64,000 bases of DNA from Thelonectria olida (lineage: Eukaryota > Ascomycota > Sordariomycetes > Hypocreales > Nectriaceae), in assembly GCA_020736575.1 (NCBI GenBank), contig JAGPYM010000040.1:62001-126000 (forward strand). The letters run 5' to 3'. The first letter of the stretch is position 1, and every line of letters starts with the position of its first letter. Of this stretch, positions 22,140-32,322 are shown piece by piece. The notes under the pieces were generated by a model, which ran no database searches, was not told the DNA's origin, and was given only the letters and a program-made list of their open reading frames with translations. Made by a program: the position numbers and the translations under genes.

Positions 22140-22906
22140 TGAGCGAGACTCGTCCCTCGAAGCGACTCAAGCGAACCACTCATCTCAACGCCGGACGAAC
22201 GCCTGGGAAAGTACCCAGAGTACACATATCAACGCCGTCACCATGTTCGTGGGAGTGTTTTGACTACTATTGCGGCACGCTCATGCAGAGCACGGGTCAA
22301 TGCGCGGGACATCTACCTTGCCAGGAGGGTCAACATAAGACTGTGATATTTTCTGACGATATTGCGGTGATTCCTGGCCTCTCTGTCAGTGCTCCGTCGT
22401 ATTACAGCAATGAGCCGGCCAATGCGGATATACTCGCTTCTTCAGCAGGGATTGATCGAGGTATTTACGATTCTATCAACCCCCTGATACTGCCAGACCT
22501 GCCGAGCCCGCAGATCGCCATGACAGAAAGGGCACAGGGTCTTCATTCGGAATTCGACCTCGAATATGACATGAACACTGCTATGGGGCTTTGCTGGCAG
22601 GCTTTGCCTCTAGAGCCGATTTTGGCTATCACACATGGCAAGCAAATGTGTTGTTTGCAAGATCAATCGGCTTGTGAGATGCTTGCCTCATCACCAAATT
22701 ACCATGATCAAAGCATGATGCTGCACTCACAAAGAAAGCACAACCAATTCAATGATCTGGCCTTAGGCAAACCCTGGGAAAGCAGCAATCAATTAGATCA
22801 GGCTGTAACTGAGCTAGCTCGGCTGGGTAGTCAACTTCAAGAAGAAAACAGGCGGCAAATTGACGACGTCGCAAACAGCTTCACTGCCATTGTAATGTGC
22901 TCCTGA
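22109..22906 (+). CDS. Hypothetical protein with basic nuclear-type motif
   Basis: 265 codons from the ATG at 22109 (MPKRSYNPITVSETRPSKRL). The N-terminus has a basic cluster (RPSKRLKR) that could act as a nuclear localisation signal. The middle is Ser/Pro/Asn-rich and largely disordered, with a Cys/Trp segment (CSWECFDYYCG). The C-terminus is predicted helical (LDQAVTELARLGSQLQEENR), possibly a short coiled coil. No DNA-binding domain is visible. A poly-pyrimidine stretch and CCTCCAG just upstream (22050-22071) may be a splice acceptor, in which case the true start lies further 5'. The location beside E3 could mean the upstream part has been displaced. Function unknown. Confidence 0.45.
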   Translation: MPKRSYNPITVSETRPSKRLKRTTHLNAGRTPGKVPRVHISTPSPCSWECFDYYCGTLMQSTGQCAGHLPCQEGQHKTVIFSDDIAVIPGLSVSAPSYYSNEPANADILASSAGIDRGIYDSINPLILPDLPSPQIAMTERAQGLHSEFDLEYDMNTAMGLCWQALPLEPILAITHGKQMCCLQDQSACEMLASSPNYHDQSMMLHSQRKHNQFNDLALGKPWESSNQLDQAVTELARLGSQLQEENRRQIDDVANSFTAIVMCS

Positions 22907-23559
22907 GGGAATAAGGAAAGGAAGCAACCTCAACAGGAAGAAGGAAATTGTATGTTTTGGGAGGGGCAAATACCAACACGTAGAGGAACAACTCGCCAAG
23001 GCACCACAGACATTATAGTTGTAGCCAATGCACTTTGTAGCCAATGCACTTTGATTCCGTAACTGCTGCTTCTAGTTGATATATTGACGTAGCGCCAGGT
23101 TGCAGGTACTCAATTACTGGACTGTCTCACAGTACAGTGTCACATTCCTTAACGAGGTTCATCAACAAGCACAATTCCTCGGACCTCTCCCCAACTGCAC
23201 AAAGTAACCCAAAACGGCAAAACTTTGGCATGACATGCACCCCGCTTACGAAAGTAACCAAATCTAAGATATGTAAGAGAAAAAAATGAACTCTCTTTCC
23301 CGATTTCTTCTGTATGTCCCCAAGCCTAAGTCCCAGCCCTGTTCTCCATCTCGCCAAACTCCCGCTTTAATGGTCGTCGAGACCACGGTGAGAGGCTCAA
23401 TGGGTTCTATGATCAGGTATTAGACTGTGGAAGAAAGAGTGGGGTTGGGCTTTGTAGAGATGGAGATATCCATTGGACGGGGATGGGGAGTTAGGAGCCC
23501 CGTAAATAAGTAGTTTACGTGAGTTTCCTCTTGCGTCATTGGCTGGAGCAAGCAAATTC
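22907..23559. other. Intergenic, no gene seen
   Basis: A short direct repeat (TAGCCAATGCACTTTG, twice around 23020-23051) is the only structure noticed. Confidence 0.4.
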
Positions 23560-23817
23560 TGTTGAAATGAGAAGATTTAAGTTGCTTAATTCACCCTAGA
23601 TGTGCAGTAGGGGAACCACTGTCTATATACAGGCACGATCTCTTGTGGAATGTTCCACCTTCTTCCACACCTTGCCACCGACTTGGTCGCCTCACACTTG
23701 TGATCTCCAACAAATTCTCCTCCAGAACGCCTAGAGCTTTGCAGTATAAGAAAGTGCCAACCCCGCGGTCGCTACATTATGTTTCCAACATCTATAAGCC
23801 TTCTAGCACTTTCCAAT

Positions 23818-23970
23818 ATGTCGTCAGGTCTAGAATGGACGTATGATCCATGCCTCGGTTGTGGCACGCAGACAGACGGAGCAGCTTACTGCTCTAATTC
23901 CTGTCGGGGGCGTACAACATGTCGTTGGACCAGTCGAAGATGCGGAGGAGGGCATCGCATTGAAGACTGA
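23818..23970 (+). pseudogene. Ecl1-family-like zinc-binding fragment
   Basis: From ATG at 23818: MSSGLEWTYDPCLGCGTQTD, then GAAYCSNSCR. The spacing CX2CX9CX3C and the CLxCxxQTxGxxYCSxxCR pattern are those of the fungal Ecl1/2/3 (life-span regulatory factor) family of small zinc proteins. The following Ser-rich part is out of frame, and no full-length protein can be read. It lies between the inverted repeats, so it may be a captured or duplicated host gene piece. A chance match to the short motif is possible. Confidence 0.5.
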
Positions 23971-25226
23971 AATATCTCCACTCCATTCACGTTCCGGCTC
24001 AAGGTCTCAAGGTATGACAACAGGGTCCACGTCGTCATCCATCTGTTGGATTAGATTCTAGAGCAAGCCCCGTTGATCGAGGCCGAGTCGGAACGGATCC
24101 AAGAGTACGGACGACGCTCGGGAAGTTAAGCTAACATCTATAACGGAAGCCCCAAAACGAATATCGTCCGAACTACCGACCAGCTATCCGCGACCTCCTT
24201 GTGCAGCGATATCCAAGTGGGTAGAGAACCTAATGGCTACCGCGGTGGAACTCAGTGAGAAATGGTTCACTTGTGTAGTTTCGAATTGCCAGACTGATAA
24301 ACTTTGAGGCCCAGACCTGGCTGAAGCCCCTCAGACTACGCCCCTCCTGATATAATTTGGATGATCTCCAGACTAGGATTCTGCTTGCATCCCTCTTGGA
24401 GTCGACCAGGAGATACTGGCGCGTATTCGGCAACAGCCAACCAGCCAGACTGATCGTTAAAACCCACCCGCCAAACCACTGTGACATCTGCAAGGACTAC
24501 TCTAAATACTCCCTGATGCATGTCCACATCTTCGTGGTAGTACATAAATCTTGGCTTGCTTTGCCTCTTGTGAACCATACCTGTTGTGGGTGGTGATGAA
24601 GGCGATCTCTTTCAGATGAAACAGCATGTGGCATGTGACTTGGTCGAGCGGCAGCGATTTCCTAAAATGGCGCTGTTGTATCGTCCTATCATAGTTATAT
24701 CGTCTCTCTGTATTGTCTACCCGACCAACGTGACCAACAGATGCCTCTTTCGACGGTTGGGGCTCAAAGATTGCCCGAGTAAGTGGTCTCGCTCCGCCGA
24801 ACCTCCTTCTCGCTGTCCAAGGGTGATGCTCTTGGCTTCGGTGTCCTGACCTAGATCACGACAGATGCCCGATCATAGGTGGCCGCCCTCGAATTGAGGT
24901 ATGGGTCAATGATTGCCGCACCAAGTTTTCACGACCTCGGGGCCATCATCGGTTCTATCGGCTTCCAGTACCCTACACCAACAATCAGGGCTCGGGTGGG
25001 GTCTTAAAGTAGGAGATGCTTGCTCATGGTTATGTGTTGGAATCTTTCGAAGGGGGTGTTTCCTCTCGCTTTTTTGCGCTTGGCTAACATAATTGTGAAT
25101 AGACTCACCCTTCGCCGTCCTTCCTTCATTCGCCTCCAGACAAGAGGGTGTTCATGATGAACCTGATGTCACTATCAAGAGTTACAAGATCAACTCTTGT
25201 GCCGGGTCTGACGGTTCAACGGTAGG

Positions 25227-25961
25227 CAGTGATCTTATTGGATTGGAGGCAATTTGGATTGGACTGGAGTGGACAGAAAATGGCTGGATTGGATTTCGTG
25301 TGTCCCAAAATTTGGATTGGATTGGATTGATTGGCAACAGGCTCCTGGAGCTCCAAAGGTCTAACCTGATATGGCCGGATCTAAGCCTAATTTAGCTGTT
25401 GTGACGTAGCCTCCCGTCGCACACCACCACGAGACGCGCACACCTAGCCGAGCAAAAACATAGATTTACTATAGCAGACGTGTCTAAACGGTCCACTCAC
25501 AGCTACACCATGGCTACTATCTCCAGCTATTTTGGCGCTACCAGCACTCAGCATCCGGATTCTAATAGAGTTATTCTTTTTTTCGCATATATATAAGGTC
25601 AATAGGGCCGCTAGGGCCGTTGTTTTGAAGAACTTGCTTTTTGGGAGACATAAGGTAGCTGATACCAACCTGACTGGAAGTTCGGATCTCCGGGCATCGG
25701 GTCTGAACAGCCAGTCTGACTAGCTGGAAGACCTTCCTTCCGGTTTGATCAATTGTATGACGTTTTGGTCTGTTAGATGTGATATCTCGTTCTAATTACA
25801 TCATATATCCTCGAGGTTTATTCAGTTTACTAATCGTCCCAAAAGGGTAAAAATATGATCTGGATCGGTTCTGGATATCCAGGAGGCAGCATGTCTTCAC
25901 CTCTGGACTGGACTGGAGCGACCCTCGGATCCAGCTCCAATCCAATCCAATAAGATCACTG
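25227..25961. mobile_element. Non-autonomous hAT element (MITE) with intact target duplication
   Basis: 735 bp. Inverted ends share CAGTGATCTTATTGGATTGG, and the 8-bp duplication ACGGTAGG flanks both sides (25219-25226 and 25962-25969). An 8-bp duplication with CAG-type ends is the hAT signature. The subterminal regions carry many copies of GGATTGG or its complement, typical of hAT transposase-binding clusters. No transposase fragment was seen inside, so it must have been moved in trans. Confidence 0.92.
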
Positions 25962-26455
25962 ACGGTAGGCCACGGAGAAGCTAAAGGAACAGGGTAACGT
26001 GGACCTGATCATGTCAAGCGAGGTGTGGTAGGAATCAAGGGGCGAGGTCTCTTTCAGCTCGCTCGGCTGGTATGCCTGCTGAGTTATAGCGGCTAAAACC
26101 GAAGTAGGAAATTGAACTGAACTGAACTATATACACTTGAATTACACATCCGCCAAACCCGGAATCGAGTTTTGACGAAGTCCAAAACGGTACGTGAGGC
26201 TACGAGGAATGATGGTTTTGCGTTTATGTGATACTATCCCTATAACGAACACCGTGTGATCGATGATCCTGGCCTATCACTAATAGGCCACGATTCATCC
26301 TCTGTTGGAGATCACAAGTGTGAGGCGACCAAGTCGGTGGCAAGGTGCGGAAGAAGGAGGAACATTCTACAAGAGATCGTGCCTGTACATAAACAGTGGT
26401 TCCCCTACTGCACAGTCAGAATGAACTAAGCAACGAAAATCTTCTCATTTCAACA

Positions 26456-26584
26456 TCCTCTTCATCTCTCGGCTTGGCAATCGTCCCGCCTTCGCTAGCT
26501 AGAACATGTAGCATCGTAAGTATCGAAGCCCACTATGTCCGAACAATTTCAGGTCGCTCACGCTATTAAACTAAATACATACAG
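26456..26584. other. Short spacer 3' of the hydrolase gene
   Basis: Likely 3' untranslated and terminator region for the minus-strand hydrolase gene; no distinct motif. Confidence 0.3.
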
Positions 26585-28297
26585 CTATTCCTCAACACAG
26601 AACCTCCTAACAATATCCACTAACCTCTTTCTCGTCCTCCTCCCATTAAAGACCTGCCCATGGTCCAAATCTTGAAACCACATCACATCCAGCCCGTCAC
26701 CTTTCCATACTACATCTTCCCCGCTTCTAGTCTCCAAAAACCAGTCATCTGCACCTGTCAGATACGCCCCAATTACTTTCGTGTCAACGATCACGTCTCT
26801 GCCGGCTAGCACTACAGTCACGTGATGGCCTTGGATGTCTTCCTTCCACAAGGCATTATCAGCCCAGATGAAACGTCGGAATAAGGTATGCGAGACGCCC
26901 ATGTCCTTAGAACCGAAGTAGGAGAGCAGGTGTTCATTAGCGTGGGTTGGCTTCCGACAAATCTGAAGTGTTGAGGTTAGCTGAGATCGTTAGCAGGGAG
27001 GTAGAGAAGATATCACAAAATTATATGCTACGTCAGGGAGATGTAGCAGAAAAGATACCGGATCAACAAACAAAATCGGCCCAATCTTCCGTGCGATCTG
27101 GGGCGTGCGAAGGAGATGCGTAACAACCACGCTCCCGTAGCTTCGTAGAGCTGAAATTAATATATAGCAATGACCAAGACACAAATAGAGAGAGAGCGAC
27201 AAAAAGAAGGGGGGGGGGGGGGGGGGGGGGGGGAGGACCCACGAGTGTGACACCAGTGCAAACCGTTCCCAGTTATGTGCCTTCAATATGCAATAAACCT
27301 CCTCACACATCTCATCCTTCAATATTGCCTCAGCTGTTATCCTGGAGCTTATAGGCATGATCTCTATAGCGATAATCCCCACCTGTCCATCCGACGAATC
27401 CTCGCCATCTTTAGCATTAAGGTCTGCCAAGAATGGTATATACATGTAGAGTCCGATACCGATGCCGTGTATAAACACGATAGGGAGCCTTGATTTGGAG
27501 GTGTGCGGCCGGTACCAGTAAGTGAGGGTTTTCGCAGGGGAGCGATAGGTGGTGAAGAGAGTGAGGGGGCGTGAGGGGAAAATGGCGAGAAACCGAAATA
27601 ACGACGTGCGGTAGAAGTCGAAGGAGTAGTAGCGCAAATAGATAGAAGCTGTCGTATCAACAGCAAACACACACTATAGAATAAAGTTAGTAACCCGACT
27701 GATAGTATTGGGCGATATATTCATATATATCTTACTGTAGAAACTCACCATGTACCATATCAAGCTTCGGTGTAACATCTCAACCTTATCAAGCGTCAAT
27801 CTAAGGCACTTCGCATTGCCGCGACCGGGTTCTAAATTCCTCCCTAATAACTTCTCCATCTCTCCAACATACTCCTCCAGCTCCTCGTCGTATACCGGGT
27901 CAGGCTCTCCGGTGTTCAGGAACGCCCATCGGAAGAAGTCCTTAACGTTCTCCCGCTTGATCTCCGCTGCTGGCGCATCCCGAAACCATTTCGTCAAGTA
28001 CCGTTCCGGGTCTGGAATGTTGCTGTGGCAGCGCCAGAACAACTTCCGGCGATCGTCGCGGCAGGCGGTCGTCGGATGTGTCGCGGCTTTCTGGAGGTAG
28101 GCTTTGCGCGGGAGGTAGACGGCGAGGTAGAACACCGCCTCAAGAGCGAGCCATAGCTCTAGCATGCGGGGGATATAGAACGGAAGATGGACTAGCGAGC
28201 TGGCCAGCGAATAAAAAATGCTGAGGGGTGCGACGAGGTGCAAGAGGAATATGCATGTCCGGATGAAAATGTAGTCCCAGACGGATGTTTTTACCAT
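26585..28297 (-). CDS. Membrane-anchored alpha/beta hydrolase
   Basis: Four exons on the minus strand: 28297-27749, 27673-27243, 27140-27017 and 26962-26585. Splice sites are GTGAGT/TAG, GTGGGT/AAG and GTGATA/CAG, and the joined length is 1482 nt (493 residues). The N-terminus has hydrophobic helices (WDYIFIRTCIFLLHLVAPLS, LALEAVFYLAVYLP), then a soluble region and the hydrolase fold: oxyanion-hole motif FIHGIGIG; nucleophile Ser in the spliced SHSYGS, created only when intron 2 is removed; GPILFVDPVSFLL; Asp in VLAGRDVIVD; and catalytic His in DLDHGQVF. This matches a widespread fungal family of uncharacterised AB hydrolases; the substrate is unknown. An alternative ATG upstream is not obvious. 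Intron 2 holds a run of 25 C on the coding strand. All catalytic residues are present, so it is probably functional. Confidence 0.85.
27209..27233 (+). repeat. G25 homopolymer inside an intron
   Basis: Twenty-five consecutive G on the plus strand, that is C25 just after the 5' splice site of hydrolase intron 2. Long G/C homopolymers are rare in fungal introns and unstable. Confidence 0.95.
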
Positions 28298-28863
28298 GGC
28301 GAAGGCGGATATAACACAGTTCAGTGGAGGAGCTTCGGACGGCACGGATTTGGTACTCAGATAGCGGTAGTGCTCGGAAGGGAAATATGTGCCGTGCCAT
28401 AATTCTTCTAAGTCTTGTGTGGGATGATGTTGTGTATATCAGCAACATTGCCATTCGGCAGGTCATGGGCTGAACACGTGCATTTTTGTTGAACTCGGTC
28501 GATCGATTTGTTGGGATAATAAACCATATCGTTGACAGCATGCGGGGCAAGTCGGCTATCAATAACTCTGAGAAAGAAGGCACATGTGAAGGGATGTTCA
28601 CAGAGTATAGGGATGGTGATGACGTCATCTGTTGGGGGTTGTTTGTACTGACTTCGCACTTGTGCACGACCAACACCGTCTCCTTTCCTTGCCTCGTCAT
28701 TCTGAGATAATGGGTGCTAACCTGACTGGACAGTGACCCGTCGAGAGCATGACGTGATTATGGGAAATTTCTCACTTGTGATAGTTACTGAATTAGAATT
28801 GTACTGATGCTTAGAGCTCGTATTTGTTTTATCCATTCATTTAAAATCTCTTTACCAAGCGCC
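28298..28863. other. Divergent intergenic region
   Basis: Lies between the minus-strand hydrolase start and the plus-strand PAQR fragment. No recognisable gene; probably contains the hydrolase promoter. Confidence 0.35.
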
Positions 28864-29058
28864 ATGAGAAATTCACAGTCTGCGCGCCAGGAAGTGGCAT
28901 GGCGCCAACGCCATCCCTCAGTGACAAGCCTATCAACAGAATCTATCAACACAGTTAAGGCCATCGAGAATAAAGCAGAGAAATCACTCCTCCTCGTCTG
29001 GGACGACCTCCCCGCCTGGCGCCGCGACAACGCCTTCATTCACTCTGGCTATTACTAA
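28864..29058 (+). pseudogene. 5' fragment of a PAQR/AdipoR-like receptor gene
   Basis: The ORF starts MRNSQSARQEVAWRQRHPSV and reaches AIENKAEKSLLLVWDDLPAW and RRDNAFIHSGYY before a stop. The last ~25 residues are the conserved cytoplasmic segment preceding the first membrane helix of fungal PAQR (progestin/adipoQ receptor, Izh/hemolysin III type) proteins. All seven membrane helices are missing. The break comes just before repeat-like DNA (GGCATGAC repeated three times at 29077-29120) upstream of the MULE, so an insertion probably truncated the gene, or only its 5' end was copied here. Confidence 0.75.
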
Positions 29059-29571
29059 GGTAATTGCTACTCCGGCATGACGAATGGCTACATAGGCATG
29101 ACTCTTACACAGGCATGACTTTTTATAGCCTCTGATTGGTCCAACCCTTTTTGTTAGTGCATTTAGATTCTGCCAACAGCTCCCGTTGTACCTCGAGCTT
29201 AGCTCTCCACAATCGCGACGATCGACGCATGGCAAGGAAGTTCTTTACCAGCTAGCTACTATACCAATTACCTCTTTTCCGCATATCAAGCCTACTTAGA
29301 ATGATTGATCGCGAAGATACGATATTTGTTAAGGTCACTGGGCTGCAGGCGTGGTGTTTTAGACCCCCTGCTGAGACCAACACTCAAACACGGGCTGTGT
29401 CAGGCATTGCCAACAGCCTCATCTTCAAGGCATCTGCACCACAAAGCTGTTCATTCTTTGTACTGAAATTGGTCCCCTCTTTCCTTCTTTCATAGTCGAT
29501 TCACGTACTCTTTAAACCATCTTCTCATCCGTCCGTGCGACAGTCTTCCTATCGCGATCAAGACCGTCATT

Positions 29572-30723
29572 ATGTCCCAGCCCGACTCCCGATATAGCTC
29601 AGTAAGCAACCAACGACAACGAAGCTATCAATCACGTCCTCGAAAACGACAGCGGCAGTACCAATCTGACAGTTCAAGGCCACCTTCGTCTAATAGCACA
29701 GGGACCAGCATTGGCCGACACTATGGCGTCGGAGACGACGAGGCCCTCTATAATCTTTTCGCCTCATACCCAGAGACCTTCACCACAGCTCCACGGCCTC
29801 ATGGATCGCGTGGGCTAAACGAACCACCATGGGAGCTGCGATTCGATCAAGAGATTCATCTATCTAATGATTTCCCAACCCGAGGAACACGGTCGCGACG
29901 AGTAAGAATACCTATACCAGGCCCTGAAATCGACCAACTACCTTCCTTCTCTCCATCGCAACCCGCACAGGAGCAATCCTCTCCAATAAGGCCCCAGTTT
30001 CAGTCGGCCCTTAAGCTAGTGCGCGAGGTGATTGGAACAGACCAGAGGCTTACTCTCGAGCTCGTCCGGTCATACGAACGAGTCCGCCAGTGGCGTGAGA
30101 GATGGGGCTACTCGCCGCTCAGTTCAGATGCATTCGAATCACCTCCGCCCTACTCGCCTCCCCGAGACGGGCACTCTCCGACTATAGCCTCGCCGCCTTC
30201 GCCCGACCACTCCTCGTCGCCTGTCCCTGACCCGATCCCGAACCCACCTATCCCAGGTGACCCAGCGCCGTCAGCCGAAGTCCTGTTCGACTGGGTAAAT
30301 ACTTTCGCGAAGGCAAATGGCTTCGGTATTGTCCGACGAAATGCCTATTCATATAAGGGTCGGAAGATCCGGTAGTCTTTCCAATGCGATCGATTCGGAG
30401 AACCAGCGCCTAGTCAAGGCGCAGGTCTTCGACAGCGGAAGTCTCGAAAGTGTGGATGTAAATGGATGGTTGTTGCCGAGGCGTTAGAGGAGGGGAAGTG
30501 GCTCTTACGACAACACTCGGACCCCGAACACAGCCAACATAACCACGGTCGCAGTATCGGACCATCTGCCCATCCCTCCCATAGAAGACTCACCGAGGCT
30601 ATTAGGACAACAGTTGAATCGACAAGCCGTCGGGTCGGAATTCGAGCCCGTGACGTACGTGCTATTGTCCAGGAGCAGCATCCCGAGGGCGCCCGCTACA
30701 TCCGCACCCGGATGCGAATTTAG
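29572..30723 (+). pseudogene. MULE transposase N-terminus with FAR1-type domain
   Basis: The ORF from 29572 begins with a Ser/Pro/Arg-rich disordered region (to about residue 235), then a FAR1-like zinc/DNA-binding domain. That domain reads FDWVNTFAKANGFGIVRRNA, an in-frame TAG at 30373-30375, SFQCDRFGEP, KCGCKW and HNHGRS. The same frame runs on to a stop at 30723. The MULE catalytic domain expected downstream is replaced by a second MULE of a different type. Base composition is near that of host genes, so it is decayed less than the next copy. Confidence 0.7.
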
Positions 30724-30831
30724 AATTGCCGCACCCAGGTGCGGCGGTTATGTAAGCATTCGTCGCCCACCACACAACCACTCAGGGGTTACTACTGCCC
30801 ACCACCACGGCAGTTCCCAGACGCTATTGCT

Positions 30832-32075
30832 ATGGCCCAAGTGGCGTTTCCTGACGATGTGCTTCCACCAGAAGGCACATACGACTCGCGCGAGTCTCTT
30901 CTTGCAGCTATTAATTCTTAGGCGAAGCCTAGAGGCTATGCATTCACGACAGGGAAGTCCATAAAGACACCAAATGGCCGAGTCAGAGTTATCTTCACTT
31001 GTGATCGAAATGGGCTACTGCTAAGTACATCTACCGAATGAAAATGCTATATATGCAATTAAGGAACTGGTTGTAAGTTCTTAGTACTTGCCAAACAATC
31101 CCTAGACGGAACTTTATGGGTCCTAAGCTATTGACCGGGCCAGGAATACACTCTGCACAATCACCTGCCGAGCGGAGACCTATCTACATATCTAGCACAT
31201 CGCCAGCTTAAAGAGAATAATATTAAAGTTATCTCAAGTCTCACAGCCTCTGGAACTACTCCTCAGGAAATCAGAACTTATCTATATAATAATTCCGATA
31301 CCCTCGCAACCCAAAAGGATATCTATAATCGAATTGCAACAATAAGAAGAGATCTATATGAGGGCTAAAGCAGTATCCAGGCACTGGTCGACCAATTGAA
31401 TAGGGAAGGCTTTTAGTGGCGAGTCTGATTAGATTCGGATAATCGGCTAATGGCTATCTTCTTCGCTCATCCCGACTCTATTGTATATTTATAATGCAAC
31501 CCTGATGTTTTGATATTGGATTGTACTTATAAGACGAATAAGCATACTATACCACTTCTTAATATAGTTGGCGTTGACTCCTGCCAGCGCTCTTTCTATA
31601 TCATATTTATATTTCTCTCTAGTAAGATAGAAGAGGACTACTCGTGGGCCTTGCAATATCTTAAATCCCTCTATTAGCATGACCTTCCTTCTATCGTCTT
31701 AATAGACTGATGGCTAGTAGTGATAAATACTACTGCAACCTGGTTTCCCCTTTCTAAAGTACTATTTTACCTCTAGCACATTAATAAGGCAGTCTTATAG
31801 TATTATCGACCGGCCTTTATACTAAGCGGCAGAGACCAGGCAGAAAAGGCATAAGATGAATTCTATGCATTCTGGCACTCAATTATAGCTTCACTAACTG
31901 AAATAGTATTCTAAAAGCGCCTAACTAGCTTTAAGCGCAAATATGCTAAAAAATATATTAAGGCAGTGGGATATATTAAGATATTCTAGCTTAAGCTATA
32001 TAAAAAGAGGATCGTTAAAGTATGGGTAGATAAGCACTTACACTTCAGCAATATTACTACATTAAGGCAGGTGGC
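30832..32075 (+). pseudogene. Second MULE (Hop-like) transposase, heavily mutated
   Basis: The plus-strand translation from ATG 30832 gives VAFPDDVLPPEGTYDSRESL, AKPRGYAFTTGKSIKTPNGR, RPGQEYTLHNHLP-like and AHRQLKENNIKVISSLTASG segments. The MULE domain start (ILDCTYKTNKHTIPLLNIVG, then VDSCQRSFYI) and DKHLHFSNITTLR follow. Many in-frame stops replace codons that are Trp or Gln in the family (for example INS-stop-AKPRG), and the AT content rises along the element, the pattern of RIP. It ends where the Gypsy LTR begins at 32076. Confidence 0.75.
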
Positions 32076-32274
32076 TGTAACGGGCTAGGCCCTGTCGGAC
32101 TAGGCGCTGCCTAGTCCGCCCGCTGGTCCAAGCACTGTTGCTCGAGCGACCATTCAGTCTATTTTGTTGGAGGATGAGCAGTCCTTTCCTACTTTCGTTC
32201 TTTTAGCCTCATCTTGTATGTAAAACGCACGAGGACTATATAGCTGTAATTCACACTATTAGTAACCCTTCACA
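32076..32274 (+). repeat. 5' LTR of the Gypsy element
   Basis: 199 bp, TGTAAC...TTCACA. Contains ATCTTGTATGTA at 32211-32222, complementary to the primer site next to the LTR, which marks a likely RNA start. It is identical by eye to the 3' LTR and to the minus-strand LTR at 38290-38488. Confidence 0.95.
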
Positions 32275-32286
32275 TACATACAAGAT
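32275..32286 (+). promoter_or_regulatory. Self-priming type primer-binding site
   Basis: TACATACAAGAT directly abuts the LTR and is the exact 12-base reverse complement of LTR bases 32211-32222. In Tf1/sushi-type elements the first 11 or so bases of the RNA fold back on the PBS and are cut to prime reverse transcription. No tRNA 3' end complement was recognised instead. Confidence 0.8.
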
Positions 32287-32322
32287 CAGGCATACTCGAG
32301 TTAGCGTTCGGAAGTCTGAACA

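Larger units (their letters stand above)
23560..26455. mobile_element. 2.9-kb segment bounded by 153-bp inverted repeats
   Basis: The arm at 23560-23712 (beginning TGTTGAAATGAGAAGATTT) matches the reverse complement of 26303-26455 at about 90% of positions by eye. The differences are mainly transitions with a few transversions and possibly small indels. Inside lie an Ecl1-like gene fragment, decayed DNA and a nested hAT MITE. No transposase and no clear target duplication were found, so it may be a non-autonomous terminal-inverted-repeat element carrying host sequence, or an inverted duplication. Confidence 0.65.
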
